From assembly GCF_024834055.1 (NCBI RefSeq), contig NZ_JANUXZ010000002.1, positions 248,001-312,000 on the forward strand: a stretch of DNA of 64,000 bases, read 5' to 3'. Positions 44,755-56,600 of this stretch are shown here, piece after piece. The position numbers and the translations under genes were made by a program. Position 1 is the stretch's first letter, and the number at the start of each line of letters is the position of its first letter. The notes below the pieces were generated by a model, which saw only the letters and a list, made by a program, of their open reading frames with translations, had not been told where the DNA came from and searched no databases. The DNA is from Corynebacterium sp. ES2730-CONJ (lineage in GTDB: Bacteria; Actinomycetota; Actinomycetes; Mycobacteriales; Mycobacteriaceae).

Positions 44755-47700
44755 CTACATATCGAAGGCTTCATCGAGGGGCACCGATGCTCCGGTGAAA
44801 TCACCGTAGGAGTCGTCACCGTAGATCGAATCACCATAGGTAGGAATCGAGTACGCCGCATTGCGGGCAGCCTCAGTGGGCTTGACCGCAATATTGCGGT
44901 AGCGCGAAATACCCGTACCAGCAGGGATCAGCTTACCGATGATCACGTTCTCCTTGAGACCAATGAGCTTATCGGAACGCTTATTAATAGCGGCGTCCGT
45001 GAGCACACGGGTGGTCTCCTGGAAGGACGCAGCCGATAGCCACGACTCGGTAGCCAAGGAAGCCTTGGTAATACCCATGATCTCGCTGCGCAGCTCAGCT
45101 GGTTGGCCACCAACGGCCAATGCCTCAGCATTTGCGGCCTTAGCCTCAGCCAAATCAACCAAGGTACCTGGCAGGAATTCGGTGGAACCGGATTCAATGA
45201 CGGTACCGCGACGCAGCATCTGGCGGATAATGATCTCGATATGCTTATCGTGGATCGCCACACCCTGAGCGCGGTAAACGGCCTGGACCTCGTCGACGAG
45301 GTGCTGTTCCACTCCGCGGCGGCCGAGGATCTCGAGCACATCGTGCGGATCGGCGGGGCCGCGCAGCAGGCGGTCGCCCACCTCAACGTGGTCGCCGTCG
45401 ACAAGCGTGCGCTCGAGGAATGCACCTGGGTTGGAGCTCATAGGAGCCTTGGTATTAGCAAGACCCTGACGCTTCGAGAGCTTCTCGTAGACGATGTCAT
45501 CGGAGCCATCATCAGGAGTGATGGTAAGCGTATAGAAATTACCCTCATCCTCGAGATGAATGGTGCCAGCAGCAGCGGCAATCGGTGCCCGGTTCTTTGG
45601 CACACGAGCCTCAAAGAGCTCCTGTACACGAGGCAGACCACCGGTAATATCGCCGCCGACGCCACCTTGGTGGAAGGTACGCATGGTCAGCTGGGTACCA
45701 GGCTCACCAATGGACTGGGCAGCCACAATACCAACGGCCTCGCCGATATCCACCTGCTTGCCAGATGCCATGGAGATGCCGTAGCACTTAGCGCATACAC
45801 CTGTTGCCGTCTGGCAGGTGAGCACGGAGCGTACCTTAATCTCTTCGACACCAGCGAGCACCAGCTTGGATACCAGCGCATCGCTTAAGTACTCGCCAGC
45901 CTCAGCGAGAACCTCATCGTCCTTCTTCACCGCAGTTGCTAACGCGCGGCCCAGGACGGAGGTCTCTACCAAGCTATGGGCGCCATAACCAATAACGGTG
46001 CCCTCGGCGTCCTTTTGAGCCACGGCAACAGGAACCTTGATACCCAGGCGGGTCTCGCAGTCGTCCTCGCGCACAATAACATCCTGTGCAACGTCGACCA
46101 GACGACGGGTGAGGTAGCCGGAGTCAGCGGTACGCAAAGCGGTATCGGCAAGACCCTTACGAGAACCGTGGGAGTTGTTGAAGTACTCCAGCACGGACAG
46201 GCCTTCACGGAAGGAGGTCTTAATCGGGCGGGTGATATATTCACCGCGCGAGTTCACAACCATGCCCTTCATGCCGGCCAGCGTCCAAATCTGACGCATA
46301 TTACCAGCAGCACCCGACTTCACGATCATTGGAATCGGGTTGTCATCAGGATAGAGATCCTCGACAGCCTTACCGATCTCATCGGTGGCATTCTTCCACA
46401 GCTCCACCAACCGGTCATAGCGCTCGCGCTCCGTCAGAGCACCTTGCTCCCAGTACTTGCGCTCGATCTTATGGGCTTCGGCCTCGTATTTATCGAGACG
46501 CTCATCCTTATCGTCGAGCACGAGCACGTCAGCCATGGAGATGGTGACACCGGAACGGGTAGCCCAGTAGAAGCCAGCATCCTTCATCTTGTCCATGGTT
46601 TGAGCCACGGTGATCATGGGGTACTTAGCGGCGAGATCATTAATCACATCACCGAGCATGATCTTGTCAGTGCCGCCACCCTTACGAACCATCACACCTT
46701 CAAGGTAGGGATAGTTCCAGGGCAAAAGCTCATTGAAGTAGATACGGCCCAAGGTGGTATCGGCGAGCCAGGTTTGGCCCTTCTCCCACCCGTCGGCGAA
46801 CTGCTCTGCTTCAATATCTGCTGGCGGACGCAGGTGAGAGATGCGGACCTTAATCTTGGCCTGCATACCCAATTCCTTGCGGTCATAGGCCATAATGGCC
46901 TCGGCCACGCTCGAGTACACGCCCGTTGCCGGACCTTCGGCGGTTGCTGGCTTATAGGCGCCCTGGCCACCGAATTCTTCCTCCGTCTTGTCCATGGTGA
47001 GGTAGTAGAGACCTGTGACCATATCCAGACGTGGCATAGCCAGAGGCTTACCGGATGCTGGGGACAAAATATTATTAGAGGCGAGCATGAGCACGCGGGC
47101 TTCAGCCTGTGCCTCTGCCGATAGCGGCAGGTGCACAGCCATCTGGTCACCATCGAAGTCAGCGTTAAAAGCTTCACAGGCAAGAGGGTGGAGCTGAATA
47201 GCTTTACCCTCAATGAGCTTGGGCTCGAAAGCCTGAATACCCAATCGGTGCAGCGTCGGTGCGCGGTTGAGCATCACAGGGTGCTGCGCAATGGCTTCTT
47301 CCAGCACATCCCACACCTCTGGACGCTGGCGTTCCACCATGCGCTTGGCTGATTTAATATTCTGCGCATAATCGTGCTCCACCAGGCGCTTCATCACAAA
47401 AGGCTTGAAGAGCTCGAGAGCCATCAGCTTCGGCAGACCACACTCGTGCAGCTTCAACTGCGGACCAACAATAATCACGGAACGACCGGAGTAATCCACG
47501 CGCTTACCCAGCAAGTTCTGGCGGAAGCGACCTTGCTTACCCTTGAGCAGATCAGAAAGCGATTTCAGCGGACGGGTACCAGGACCAGTCACTGGGCGAC
47601 CGCGACGACCATTGTCAAAGAGCGCATCCACGGACTCCTGCAACATACGCTTCTCGTTATTCACGATGATCTCAGGCGCACCCAGATCGATCATGCGCTT

Positions 47701-48762
47701 GAGGCGATTATTGCGGTTGATCACGCGGCGGTAGAGATCATTGAGATCGCTGGTAGCAAAGCGACCACCGTCGAGCTGCACCATGGGGCGCAACTCTGGG
47801 GGGATCACCGGAATGCAGTCGAGCACCATGCCCGCAGGATCATTGCCGGAGCGCTGGAAAGCCGCCACGACCTTCAAACGCTTGAGCGCGCGCATCTTCT
47901 TTTGGCCCTTGCCATTATTGATAATTTCGCGCAGCTTCTCGGCCTCGGCATCGAGGTCGAAATTGCGGATCAGGGTTTGGATTGCCTCTGCACCCATACC
48001 GCCGGTGAAATAATCCTCGTAGCGATCAACAAGCTCTTCGTAGATCTTGTCATCGATAATCATTTGCTTCGGGGCGAGCTTGACAAAGGTTTGCCAGATC
48101 TCGTCCAGGAAATCGATATCGCGCTGTGCTCGCTCGCGGATATGCTGCATTTCCTTTTCCGCCGCGTTTTGCACTTTCCGACGCGCATCTGCCTTAGCGC
48201 CAGCGGCCTCTAGTTCTGCGAGGTCCTCCTCGAGCTTCTGGGCGCGCTCGGAGATCTCCGACTCGGCTTCTGCCTCACGGTCTTTCTTCTCCAGCAGCAT
48301 TTCAGCTTCCAGAGTGGACTGATCCGAATGGCGAGCCTCATCATCAACGCTGGTGATGATATTGGCGGCGAAGTAGATAATGCGCTCGAGATCCTTAGGT
48401 GCAAGATCTAGCAGGTAACCCAACCTAGAGGGCACACCCTTGAAATACCAAATGTGGGTGACGGGAGCAGCGAGCTCAATATGGCCCATGCGCTCACGGC
48501 GTACCTTGGATTTGGTCACTTCAACGCCGCAGCGTTCACAGATAATGCCCTTGTAGCGCACTCGCTTATATTTACCGCAGGCACATTCCCAGTCCCTGGT
48601 GGGGCCGAAGATGCGCTCGCAGAACAGGCCGTCCTTCTCGGGCTTGAGGGTACGGTAGTTGATGGTTTCGGGCTTCTTGACCTCACCTTTTGACCAGCGA
48701 CGAATATCGTCGGCGGTGGCTAGGCCGATGCGGAGCTCCTCGAAGAAGTTGACGTCGTACAC
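44755..48762 (-). CDS. rpoC: RNA polymerase beta' subunit
   Basis: A 1335-residue beta' subunit. The N-terminal zinc site uses Cys60, 62, 75 and 78. The catalytic Mg motif NADFDGDQM is intact, and the second zinc site (DDCET...[13 protein letters not shown]) is present. GTG start at 48762 gives the family N-terminus ([24 protein letters not shown]). Lies 113 bases downstream of rpoB; the gap has only a weak hairpin and an RBS. Confidence 0.97.
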   Translation of the reverse strand: MYDVNFFEELRIGLATADDIRRWSKGEVKKPETINYRTLKPEKDGLFCERIFGPTRDWECACGKYKRVRYKGIICERCGVEVTKSKVRRERMGHIELAAPVTHIWYFKGVPSRLGYLLDLAPKDLERIIYFAANIITSVDDEARHSDQSTLEAEMLLEKKDREAEAESEISERAQKLEEDLAELEAAGAKADARRKVQNAAEKEMQHIRERAQRDIDFLDEIWQTFVKLAPKQMIIDDKIYEELVDRYEDYFTGGMGAEAIQTLIRNFDLDAEAEKLREIINNGKGQKKMRALKRLKVVAAFQRSGNDPAGMVLDCIPVIPPELRPMVQLDGGRFATSDLNDLYRRVINRNNRLKRMIDLGAPEIIVNNEKRMLQESVDALFDNGRRGRPVTGPGTRPLKSLSDLLKGKQGRFRQNLLGKRVDYSGRSVIIVGPQLKLHECGLPKLMALELFKPFVMKRLVEHDYAQNIKSAKRMVERQRPEVWDVLEEAIAQHPVMLNRAPTLHRLGIQAFEPKLIEGKAIQLHPLACEAFNADFDGDQMAVHLPLSAEAQAEARVLMLASNNILSPASGKPLAMPRLDMVTGLYYLTMDKTEEEFGGQGAYKPATAEGPATGVYSSVAEAIMAYDRKELGMQAKIKVRISHLRPPADIEAEQFADGWEKGQTWLADTTLGRIYFNELLPWNYPYLEGVMVRKGGGTDKIMLGDVINDLAAKYPMITVAQTMDKMKDAGFYWATRSGVTISMADVLVLDDKDERLDKYEAEAHKIERKYWEQGALTERERYDRLVELWKNATDEIGKAVEDLYPDDNPIPMIVKSGAAGNMRQIWTLAGMKGMVVNSRGEYITRPIKTSFREGLSVLEYFNNSHGSRKGLADTALRTADSGYLTRRLVDVAQDVIVREDDCETRLGIKVPVAVAQKDAEGTVIGYGAHSLVETSVLGRALATAVKKDDEVLAEAGEYLSDALVSKLVLAGVEEIKVRSVLTCQTATGVCAKCYGISMASGKQVDIGEAVGIVAAQSIGEPGTQLTMRTFHQGGVGGDITGGLPRVQELFEARVPKNRAPIAAAAGTIHLEDEGNFYTLTITPDDGSDDIVYEKLSKRQGLANTKAPMSSNPGAFLERTLVDGDHVEVGDRLLRGPADPHDVLEILGRRGVEQHLVDEVQAVYRAQGVAIHDKHIEIIIRQMLRRGTVIESGSTEFLPGTLVDLAEAKAANAEALAVGGQPAELRSEIMGITKASLATESWLSAASFQETTRVLTDAAINKRSDKLIGLKENVIIGKLIPAGTGISRYRNIAVKPTEAARNAAYSIPTYGDSIYGDDSYGDFTGASVPLDEAFDM

Positions 48763-48875
48763 GTAACTCCCTTTCTTAAAAAGTTTTTTTCTTGTGGTGG
48801 TGATTCGGTCCGCCCGCCACCCCTACACATGCACACCTTTTTTGGTGCATCTTAGTGGTGGCAGACCTAGCATTC

Positions 48876-51800
48876 TTAGGCGCTATCGGCGTCGGAACGC
48901 TCATCGCGAGAGAGGTTAATGCCCATCGAGGCACCCGCCTGATCGAAGTCATCCTCATCGGAGCCGGACAGTTCCATCGGAGTGCCGTCGGCGGAGAGGA
49001 CTTCAACGTTGAGGCAGAGTGACTGCAATTCCTTGAGCAGCACCTTGAAGGATTCGGGGATACCCGGATCTGGGATATTCTCGCCCTTCACAATGGCTTC
49101 GTAGACCTTCACACGACCCACCACGTCATCAGACTTGATGGTCAAGAGCTCTTGCAGGGTATAGGCGGCGCCATAGGCCTGCATCGCCCACACTTCCATC
49201 TCACCAAAGCGCTGGCCACCGAACTGAGCCTTACCGCCCAGTGGCTGCTGCGTAATCATGGAGTAAGGACCAGTAGAGCGAGCGTGGATCTTCTCGTCCA
49301 CCAGGTGGTGGAGCTTGAGGATATACATATAGCCCACGGCCACGGGGTACGGGAATGGTTCACCAGAACGACCATCAAAGAGGGTGGCCTTGCCCTCGCC
49401 ATTAACCATGACATCGCCGTCGCGGTTGGGGCGAGAATTGCGCAGCAGACCAGCGATTTCCTCATTGGTGGCACCGTCGAATACTGGTGTTGCCGTCAGC
49501 GTACCGGGCTCTACATCGTAGAGATCTTCCGGCAGGCTCTCCATAAGCTGGGCGTTTTCCAACACCTCCGGATCAATCGACCAACCAGCAGCAGCCAGCC
49601 AGCCGAGGTGAACTTCGAGCACCTGGCCAATATTCATACGACGCGGCACACCGTGGGTATTGAGGATAATATCCACTGGGGTTCCATCAGGGAGGAAAGG
49701 CATATCCTCCTGCGGCAGGATCTTACCCACCACGCCCTTATTGCCGTGGCGGCCGGCGAGCTTATCACCGTCTTGAATCTTGCGCTTTTGGGCAACATAA
49801 ACGCGAATCATCTCGTTGACGCCTGGCGAGAGATCGTCATCATCCTCGCGGGAGAAGCGACGCACGCCGATAACCTTACCGGTCTCACCGTGTGGCACCT
49901 TCATGGAGGTATCACGAACCTCACGGGCCTTCTCGCCGAAGATGGCACGCAACAGGCGCTCTTCCGGAGTCAGCTCGGTCTCACCCTTCGGGGTGACCTT
50001 ACCCACTAAGATATCGCCGTCGCGAACATCGGCACCGATGCGCACAATGCCGCGCTCGTCGAGATCCTTGAGCACGTCCTCGGAGACATTCGGGATCTCG
50101 CGGGTGATTTCCTCAGGCCCAAGCTTGGTATCGCGAGCATCGATCTCGTGCTCCTCGATATGGATAGAGGTAAGAATATCCTCCTCCACTAAGCGCTGGT
50201 TGAGAATAATAGCGTCCTCGTAGTTGTGGCCTTCCCATGGCATAAATGCCACCAGCAAGTTCCGACCCAAGGCCATCTCACCGTTATGGGTACCAGGACC
50301 ATCAGCGAGAACCTGGCCCTTTTCTACACGGTCTCCGATATCAACGAGCGGCTTCTGGTTATAGGACGTTCCCTGGTTGGTGCGCTCGAATTTGCGCAGC
50401 AGGTAGGTCTCGCGCGTGCCATCATCTGACATCACGGTGATGAAGTCAGCGCTCATATTCTCCACATAGCCGGTGGCCTTATTGATCACCAGATCGCCGG
50501 CATCATAGGCGGCGCGCAGCTCCATACCGGTACCAACATACGGCGCCTCAGAGCGCACGAGTGGCACAGCCTGGCGCTGCATATTCGCGCCCATCAGAGC
50601 ACGGTTAGCATCGTCGTGCTCAAGGAATGGAATCATGGCGGTAGCCACTGAGACCATCTGGCGTGGGGAGACGTCCATATAGTCAATATCCTTGCCGGAT
50701 ACCACCTGGATATCGCCCTTCTTCAGGCGAACCGTCACGCGCTCTTCGGTAATGACACCATTCTCGTCATATTCGGTATTAGCCTGAGCCACCACGTAGC
50801 GATCTTCTTCATCCGCAGTGAGATAATCCACGTGATCGGTGACAACTCCGTCAACGACCTTACGATATGGAGTCTCGATGAAGCCGAAGGCATTCACGCG
50901 GGCGTAGGAAGCCAAGGAGCCGATCAGACCAATATTCGGGCCTTCGGGGGTCTCGATGGGGCACATACGGCCATAGTGAGAGGCGTGGACGTCACGGACT
51001 TCAATGCCGGCGCGCTCACGCGAAAGACCACCTGGTCCCAGCGCCGAGAGACGGCGCTTGTGGGTGAGCCCTGAGAGAGAGTTATTCAGATCCATAAACT
51101 GCGAGAGCTGCGAGGTTCCGAAGAATTCGCGGATCGCGGCAGATACCGGGCGCACGTTAATCAGGGAGGTCGGGGTGATTGACTCCGCATCCTGGGTGGT
51201 CATGCGCTCACGAACCACGCGCTCCATGCGGGACAGACCCACACGCACCTGGTTTTGAATGAGCTCACCGACGGTACGCAGGCGACGGTTACCGAAATGG
51301 TCAATATCATCGGTTTCTACCGGGATGACCTCACCCGTGGGGCTGGTCATCGAGGTTTCACCGGCATGCAGGCGCACGAGGTACTCAATTGCGGTCGCGA
51401 TATCCTGCTCGGTGAGGGTCATCAAACCCTCGTTGTCGCCGCCTAAGCCCAGCTTGCGGTTGACCTTATAGCGGCCCACCTTTGCGAGGTCATAGCGCTT
51501 GGCGCGGAAGAACGAATTATCAAGCAGCGACTGCGCGAGATCACGCGTAGGCTGCTCACCGGGGCGCTGCTTGCGGTAAATCTCCAGCAATGCCTCATCA
51601 GTATTGGAGACACCATCAGATTCCAGCGTGGACATCATCACTTCAGAGAAGCCAAAGCGCTCTTGGATCTGCTCGGTGGTCCAGCCTAGTGCCTTCAGAA
51701 GGACGGTGACGGGCTGACGACGCTTGCGATCAATACGCACACCGACCGTGTCGCGCTTATCCACATCGAATTCTAGCCATGCACCGCGAGAAGGGATCAC

Positions 51801-52370
51801 CTTCACTGAGTGCAGCGAACGCTCGGTGGATTTATCGATGGTTTGATCGAAATAAACACCAGGGGAACGCACCAACTGTGAGACCACGACACGCTCAGTG
51901 CCGTTGACGATGAAGGTACCTTTTTCGGTCATCATCGGGAAGTCACAGATGAAGACGGTCTGGGATTTAATCTCGCCGGTTTCGTTGTTAATAAACTCGG
52001 CGGTGACATAGAGCGGCGCCGAGTAGTTAATATCTTTATCTTTGGATTCGTCAATAGTATTCTTCATCTCTTCAAAGCGTGGTGAAGAGAGGGAGAGAGA
52101 CATATTGCCGGAATAATCTTGAATCGGGCTCAGCTCTGCGAGGATATCCTCCAGGCCAGAGGTCACTGGGACCCCTTCGCCTAATTCAGCTTGACGTCGT
52201 TCGCGCCAATCAGACGCGCCGATCAGCCAAGAGAACGATTCCAGTTGGATATCAAGAAGACCAGGGACTTCAATAGGTTCATTAATTTTCGCGAACGATT
52301 TACGTTCGGGAGCCCCTGGTATAGTTGAGTTGAGTGGGCGGGGGCTTGCCAAGATGGGTCCTTCCAGCAC
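48876..52370 (-). CDS. rpoB: RNA polymerase beta subunit
   Basis: A subunit of about 1164 residues. GTG at 52370 is chosen because it yields the LEGPILA start of corynebacterial RpoB and nearly the same length as that of C. glutamicum (~1165); a longer frame to 52466 adds unrelated residues. The rifampicin region reads [34 protein letters not shown]: Leu replaces the usual Gln right after the conserved Asp (E. coli 517; residue 428 here). The rest is highly conserved. It has its own promoter, separate from rplJL, with the pilus locus in between. Confidence 0.96.
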   Translation of the reverse strand: MLEGPILASPRPLNSTIPGAPERKSFAKINEPIEVPGLLDIQLESFSWLIGASDWRERRQAELGEGVPVTSGLEDILAELSPIQDYSGNMSLSLSSPRFEEMKNTIDESKDKDINYSAPLYVTAEFINNETGEIKSQTVFICDFPMMTEKGTFIVNGTERVVVSQLVRSPGVYFDQTIDKSTERSLHSVKVIPSRGAWLEFDVDKRDTVGVRIDRKRRQPVTVLLKALGWTTEQIQERFGFSEVMMSTLESDGVSNTDEALLEIYRKQRPGEQPTRDLAQSLLDNSFFRAKRYDLAKVGRYKVNRKLGLGGDNEGLMTLTEQDIATAIEYLVRLHAGETSMTSPTGEVIPVETDDIDHFGNRRLRTVGELIQNQVRVGLSRMERVVRERMTTQDAESITPTSLINVRPVSAAIREFFGTSQLSQFMDLNNSLSGLTHKRRLSALGPGGLSRERAGIEVRDVHASHYGRMCPIETPEGPNIGLIGSLASYARVNAFGFIETPYRKVVDGVVTDHVDYLTADEEDRYVVAQANTEYDENGVITEERVTVRLKKGDIQVVSGKDIDYMDVSPRQMVSVATAMIPFLEHDDANRALMGANMQRQAVPLVRSEAPYVGTGMELRAAYDAGDLVINKATGYVENMSADFITVMSDDGTRETYLLRKFERTNQGTSYNQKPLVDIGDRVEKGQVLADGPGTHNGEMALGRNLLVAFMPWEGHNYEDAIILNQRLVEEDILTSIHIEEHEIDARDTKLGPEEITREIPNVSEDVLKDLDERGIVRIGADVRDGDILVGKVTPKGETELTPEERLLRAIFGEKAREVRDTSMKVPHGETGKVIGVRRFSREDDDDLSPGVNEMIRVYVAQKRKIQDGDKLAGRHGNKGVVGKILPQEDMPFLPDGTPVDIILNTHGVPRRMNIGQVLEVHLGWLAAAGWSIDPEVLENAQLMESLPEDLYDVEPGTLTATPVFDGATNEEIAGLLRNSRPNRDGDVMVNGEGKATLFDGRSGEPFPYPVAVGYMYILKLHHLVDEKIHARSTGPYSMITQQPLGGKAQFGGQRFGEMEVWAMQAYGAAYTLQELLTIKSDDVVGRVKVYEAIVKGENIPDPGIPESFKVLLKELQSLCLNVEVLSADGTPMELSGSDEDDFDQAGASMGINLSRDERSDADSA

Positions 52371-52552
52371 CTCACGCGGATGGCGGCCCCGCAATATTGG
52401 CCACCACAAACCGCTAGTATTTGAGCAATTTCGGTAATGCCATAAGAAACCTGCTGGTGCTAACACCGAAAGACCTCAACTATCCAGCTTTTTCAAAAAG
52501 CCGACCAGCTAAGGTCTGTAAAAAAGGAACAAGTGTCCTAGGGCAAAGGTCA

Positions 52553-52581
52553 AGTATAGAGCACCGAGGACACCATGTAAA
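52553..52581 (-). promoter_or_regulatory. Promoter of rpoBC
   Basis: On the minus strand tttaca (-35) and tatact (-10) are separated by exactly 17 bases, a near-consensus sigma-A promoter. It lies about 180 bases upstream of the rpoB GTG and 66 bases beyond the DUF3068 stop. A small gcccat/atgggc hairpin overlaps its upstream edge. Confidence 0.75.
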
Positions 52582-52646
52582 GCCCATGAACAGAGTTTAT
52601 GGGCAACAAAACCACACTGTAGAGAATTCCTAGCGCTAAAAGCAAC

Positions 52647-53582
52647 TTAGCCGCGCCCGCGGCGGAAAGACCCAATACCACCGGCAATAATCGAGAGGGC
52701 ACCGAGAGCTGCAAGAATATAGCTAAAAGTCCTCCAAAAATCGCGGCGGGAAATCTCCGACGCAGCCGCGCGAAGGTCCTCTCGATTCTGCTCAGTCATG
52801 CGCCCATTAAAATCAAGAAGAATCCCTGCTTGCTCACCATCTGCGTAGCGGTATATATCGGTGATCTGCTCCTCGAGATCAACCACAACCCCGCTCTCGC
52901 GATCAACATAGAATACCCGCTCGGCTGCGTGCTCGAGATAAGCCGGCTGACCATCAATCTCTAAGGTGGTGAGCAAACCAGAGCGCTCCGCATTGACCTT
53001 CTCCGGGTCAATGATCTGGCGGTAGGCCATCATGGTGCGCCCATCCTCCTCTACCTCAGACTCATAGACGGCAGGGTAGCTAGTAGCCAGAGTCTCATCA
53101 AAGACCATATAGCTTGTTTTCTCAGCTGCTGTAGGGAATTTCCACCACACACCGTCAGTATCGGTATCTCGAGGGATTCCCGCTAATTGATCAATCACAC
53201 GGATAGGGCTCAGAATCTCACCCGTTATACGGTCGAAGGTATAGGTGGAGACTGCTGCGGTATGCAGGCCCTCTAGATCGTCCAGCCCAGTGCGCCGCAC
53301 TGAGGTGGCGAGCCTAATGGTGGCCGTATCTTCGTCGCTGGGACGAATCAGACTTGCTTCTACCTGTTTTGTCACGGACGCTTTCTCGGTTGCTTCCAGG
53401 GTGAGATCAGAAATGGTTGCCTCAGGATCCACCAGGGTCCAGGTATAGCGGGTGGGATCAAGGGGCAGCCTGGCGTCAAAGCGTCCTAGTTGGGCTTGGA
53501 GTAATCCGCCGACAAGCAGCGCACAGCCTAAGCCGAGCAGCAGAACACTAAAGATTCGTGACTTTGGAAGCATGTGCACCAT
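52647..53582 (-). CDS. DUF3068 (PorA-family) membrane-anchored protein
   Basis: About 311 residues. A membrane segment near the N-terminus (IFSVLLLGLGCALLVGGLL), a long extracytoplasmic region of beta-type sequence (TYTFDRITGEILSP, YYVDRESG-like), and a second membrane segment near the C-terminus (FWRTFSYILAALGALSIIAGGIG) followed by FRRGRG. This is the DUF3068 layout; the porin label attached to the family is not proof of pore function. ATG at 53582 or 53573 both have purine-rich sites upstream. It lies between the pilus cassette and rpoB but appears to be outside the pilus transcript. Confidence 0.75.
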   Translation of the reverse strand: MVHMLPKSRIFSVLLLGLGCALLVGGLLQAQLGRFDARLPLDPTRYTWTLVDPEATISDLTLEATEKASVTKQVEASLIRPSDEDTATIRLATSVRRTGLDDLEGLHTAAVSTYTFDRITGEILSPIRVIDQLAGIPRDTDTDGVWWKFPTAAEKTSYMVFDETLATSYPAVYESEVEEDGRTMMAYRQIIDPEKVNAERSGLLTTLEIDGQPAYLEHAAERVFYVDRESGVVVDLEEQITDIYRYADGEQAGILLDFNGRMTEQNREDLRAAASEISRRDFWRTFSYILAALGALSIIAGGIGSFRRGRG

Positions 53583-53633
53583 CCTATAACACCTTCGAAT
53601 AATCCCTTGGGAGCGCTTATATGCGGTCATACA

Positions 53634-53668
53634 ATAATGCTCCCCTACCAGTGGAAGGGGAGCATTAT
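53634..53668 (-). terminator. Terminator of the pilus operon
   Basis: A perfect 13-bp stem (ataatgctcccct / aggggagcattat) with a 9-base loop begins 16 bases beyond the tip-protein stop. It separates the pilus genes from the DUF3068 gene. Confidence 0.75.
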
Positions 53669-53683
53669 ATTGAAATTCCTGGT

Positions 53684-56600
53684 CTAGTTTTTACGGCGAT
53701 TAAACCACCAGGCGCCACCTAAAAGACCAGCGCCAGCGATAAGGAGCCAGAACACCCCGAAGCCACCCGAGCGCGGTAACTCACCGGTAGTAACGTCAGC
53801 TACCTTGATGATATTCGGTTCTGTAACTTCCGCGGCGGGGTTCACTCGCCCCTGAGGTTGACGCACCTTGAGCTGATTCCCGTCAAGGAAAACCTCGAGT
53901 TCAACCGGTTGCGCGAGAAGTTGGTAGCCCTGCGGAGCCTTGGTTTCGATCAGGATGTATTTACCCAGACCGATAATGTTCTCGGTCTGGCGCGTATTAT
54001 CCCCCGCATTGGTCTGGGTGAAGTTGATCGCATCCCCCTGAATTTCCCATGAATCATTTGCCCGATAAACGCTAAACTGCCAATCCTTTTCCAACGGAAT
54101 AATCGCTGTAGAGGTATCCACCTTTTGAAGCACTAGGCTGGTCAACGGATCCTCTGGAGCCGGAATATCGGCACAGGCATCGTCACGAGCAATCAACCGA
54201 CTGCCGATTGACACCGTGGCCTCGTTGAAAAGTCCGTGGCCGCCACCGTTTTGGGGGTCACAGATTAAGGTAGTGCTTGCCTTATCCTGCAGCTGAGGCT
54301 TATCAAATTCTGCGATCACGAAAAAGGTTTTCGACGCATCAGAGTCCAGATCGAACACATCACTTGGCAGTTTGTGATTATCTGCCGGCCTCATCTGATA
54401 TGGAGAAGCCGAGTCTTCTCTGATTCCGACGGAAATATTCCTAGCGCTAGGAGAGAAACGAGGTTGATCCACTAGTTTCAATTTCCCGATCTTCGTACTG
54501 TCGTTGGGATTAGTAACCTTAACGCGATACTCGATTTCGAGCTTGCCCGACGCATTCTCCCGTGGTCCTCGAAAAACCTCCTTCACCACCAGCGGAGGTA
54601 GAGGGAGATCAATGCAAGCTTCAGCTGTGAGATCCTCGGTTGTGCCGGCACCTTCCTTCGCTACAGTAACTTTATTGAAGCCGCCATTTCCACGTCCCCC
54701 CGCCGCGCATTTAAGGGAATTCGGAGATACCCCAGAGATGAGCTTCGGCTGGAATCGAAATTGGACAAGCACCCGGAACTCCAATGTCTCACCAGCTCGG
54801 ACTTTTACCTTGCCCGGCACGTCACCGTGCTGCAGTACTAGCGGTCCGTTGACTGGACTTATCACCGTATTTTTGTTGGTGTCCAGATCGATCAGCACCA
54901 CTTTAAAAACATCAACGTCTTCGCTAAAACCGAGGTAATCTACGACTGTAAGTTCACGATCAACGTAGATCTCCCGATCTGTGGATACAACTGGGCCATT
55001 AGTTTGATTTTCCTCAGCCTTATTATCCACCGTTACCGTGTAAGTGGCCTGGTAGAATGGTTCCCCATTCCCGTTCGGACGCCACGTAATTCTGTTGCCA
55101 TAAACTTCCTTAGACACCCGCGGCGGAGCGATCTTGAGGTTGACAATGTCAATGCACGCTTCCGCCTCAGCCACCTCCGACTGGCCGTATTCGATACGGG
55201 CTTTGTTGTATGCACCATCTCCAGGTGTGGGTTTTGGTTGGCATGCCAATCTAGACGGATTTAGCGCTGCGGCGTCTAATTCGGTATAGACTTTGATCCG
55301 GAAAGTCTGAGTAGCTCCAGCTTCGATGACATGGGTGTTACCATTTTCGCCTGGGATCACATATCCTTTGCCATCTCCGGACTTTACTAGGGGTGTTTCG
55401 CCTCCAGACTTAACCTGAACCACTTTGATAATCTTCTCAGCCTTGGCGAAATCTGGGGTGTCGTAGAGCAGATATTCGCGGCTAATATTCCGCTTACCCG
55501 CTTCAGCTTTATCATTTCGCACCGTCAGGTCGTAGGTGAAAATGTCTACCCCATTCGACTCCGATGCGATTGGGTCTTTCGATACCTCTAACTCAGTTGG
55601 ATCTGGTTGAGAGACATTCCCCCAATAGGGCACCAAAAATCCATTCCGCGCAAACTTTAAGTCATTCCTTAGCACACTTTCTCGCTCGTTAGTCCCATAG
55701 CTGATTTTCATTGGGGTGTTTGGGGGGATTTTCAACCCCAAACGAGTAACGTCTACTGCGCTACTTCCTCTGCCGCTATCAATAAAAAATTTAATACCCT
55801 CGGGTGACAGGAATTCAACCTTGGACTTCCCCCGTTGGGAAGTCGATACTCGAATGCCCATTTTATTTCGCGGATCATCAATATACTTACCGCGAGATTT
55901 AACTGGGTGAGGAGTTAGGATATAACTGCCGTGATAGTTATCGCTCAGGTCCGTGGTGACCACCCAGTCAGTCGTGTCTAAAATATCGAGGATTTGAAAA
56001 TTCAAGGCTTTACGGGCGTCTCCCCTGACTATTCCTAAGTCGGGGGGGCCCATCCTTGCATATCGCAAGGGTTCGAAGACACCGAAATTTACTCCGTAAA
56101 GCACTCCGCCCTTTGTACCGCCAATCGTAAACTCCTGCGAACGGTAGGATAGGCGAGTGTTTCGATTGTAGGTCGCTGTTTGAACATTTTCCCGGCTATA
56201 GAAACGACCTTGCTCACCATAGTTCAGAACTTGGCACTCTCCCCCCCTTGAATTGCTTTGCCGCTCCTGCGAAAAATTTATAGTCGTGTGATCGGGTTTT
56301 CGATGGAAAGGAGAACACCACCCTGGGTTGTTTATTATCTTTCTAGATATGCCACCATCTGTCGTTACGTTATCGCTGCCCGTATTAGGGCCTGGGAAAC
56401 TGGGATTATCGGAACGAGGTGCGACTTCTTTAACTGGGTACCGGTAATCCTCTACCTCCCCGTCTTCGTCCCTAGCACCGAGGAGCTCGGAAGGGAGGTG
56501 ATCTCTCTCGATGAACTGCTGATATGCATCTCGGCCCGCCGAGACCCGGTCAAAACCGCCGGGTTTTGGTGCTGCAGCAGCTTCTGTATAGCCAGAATCT

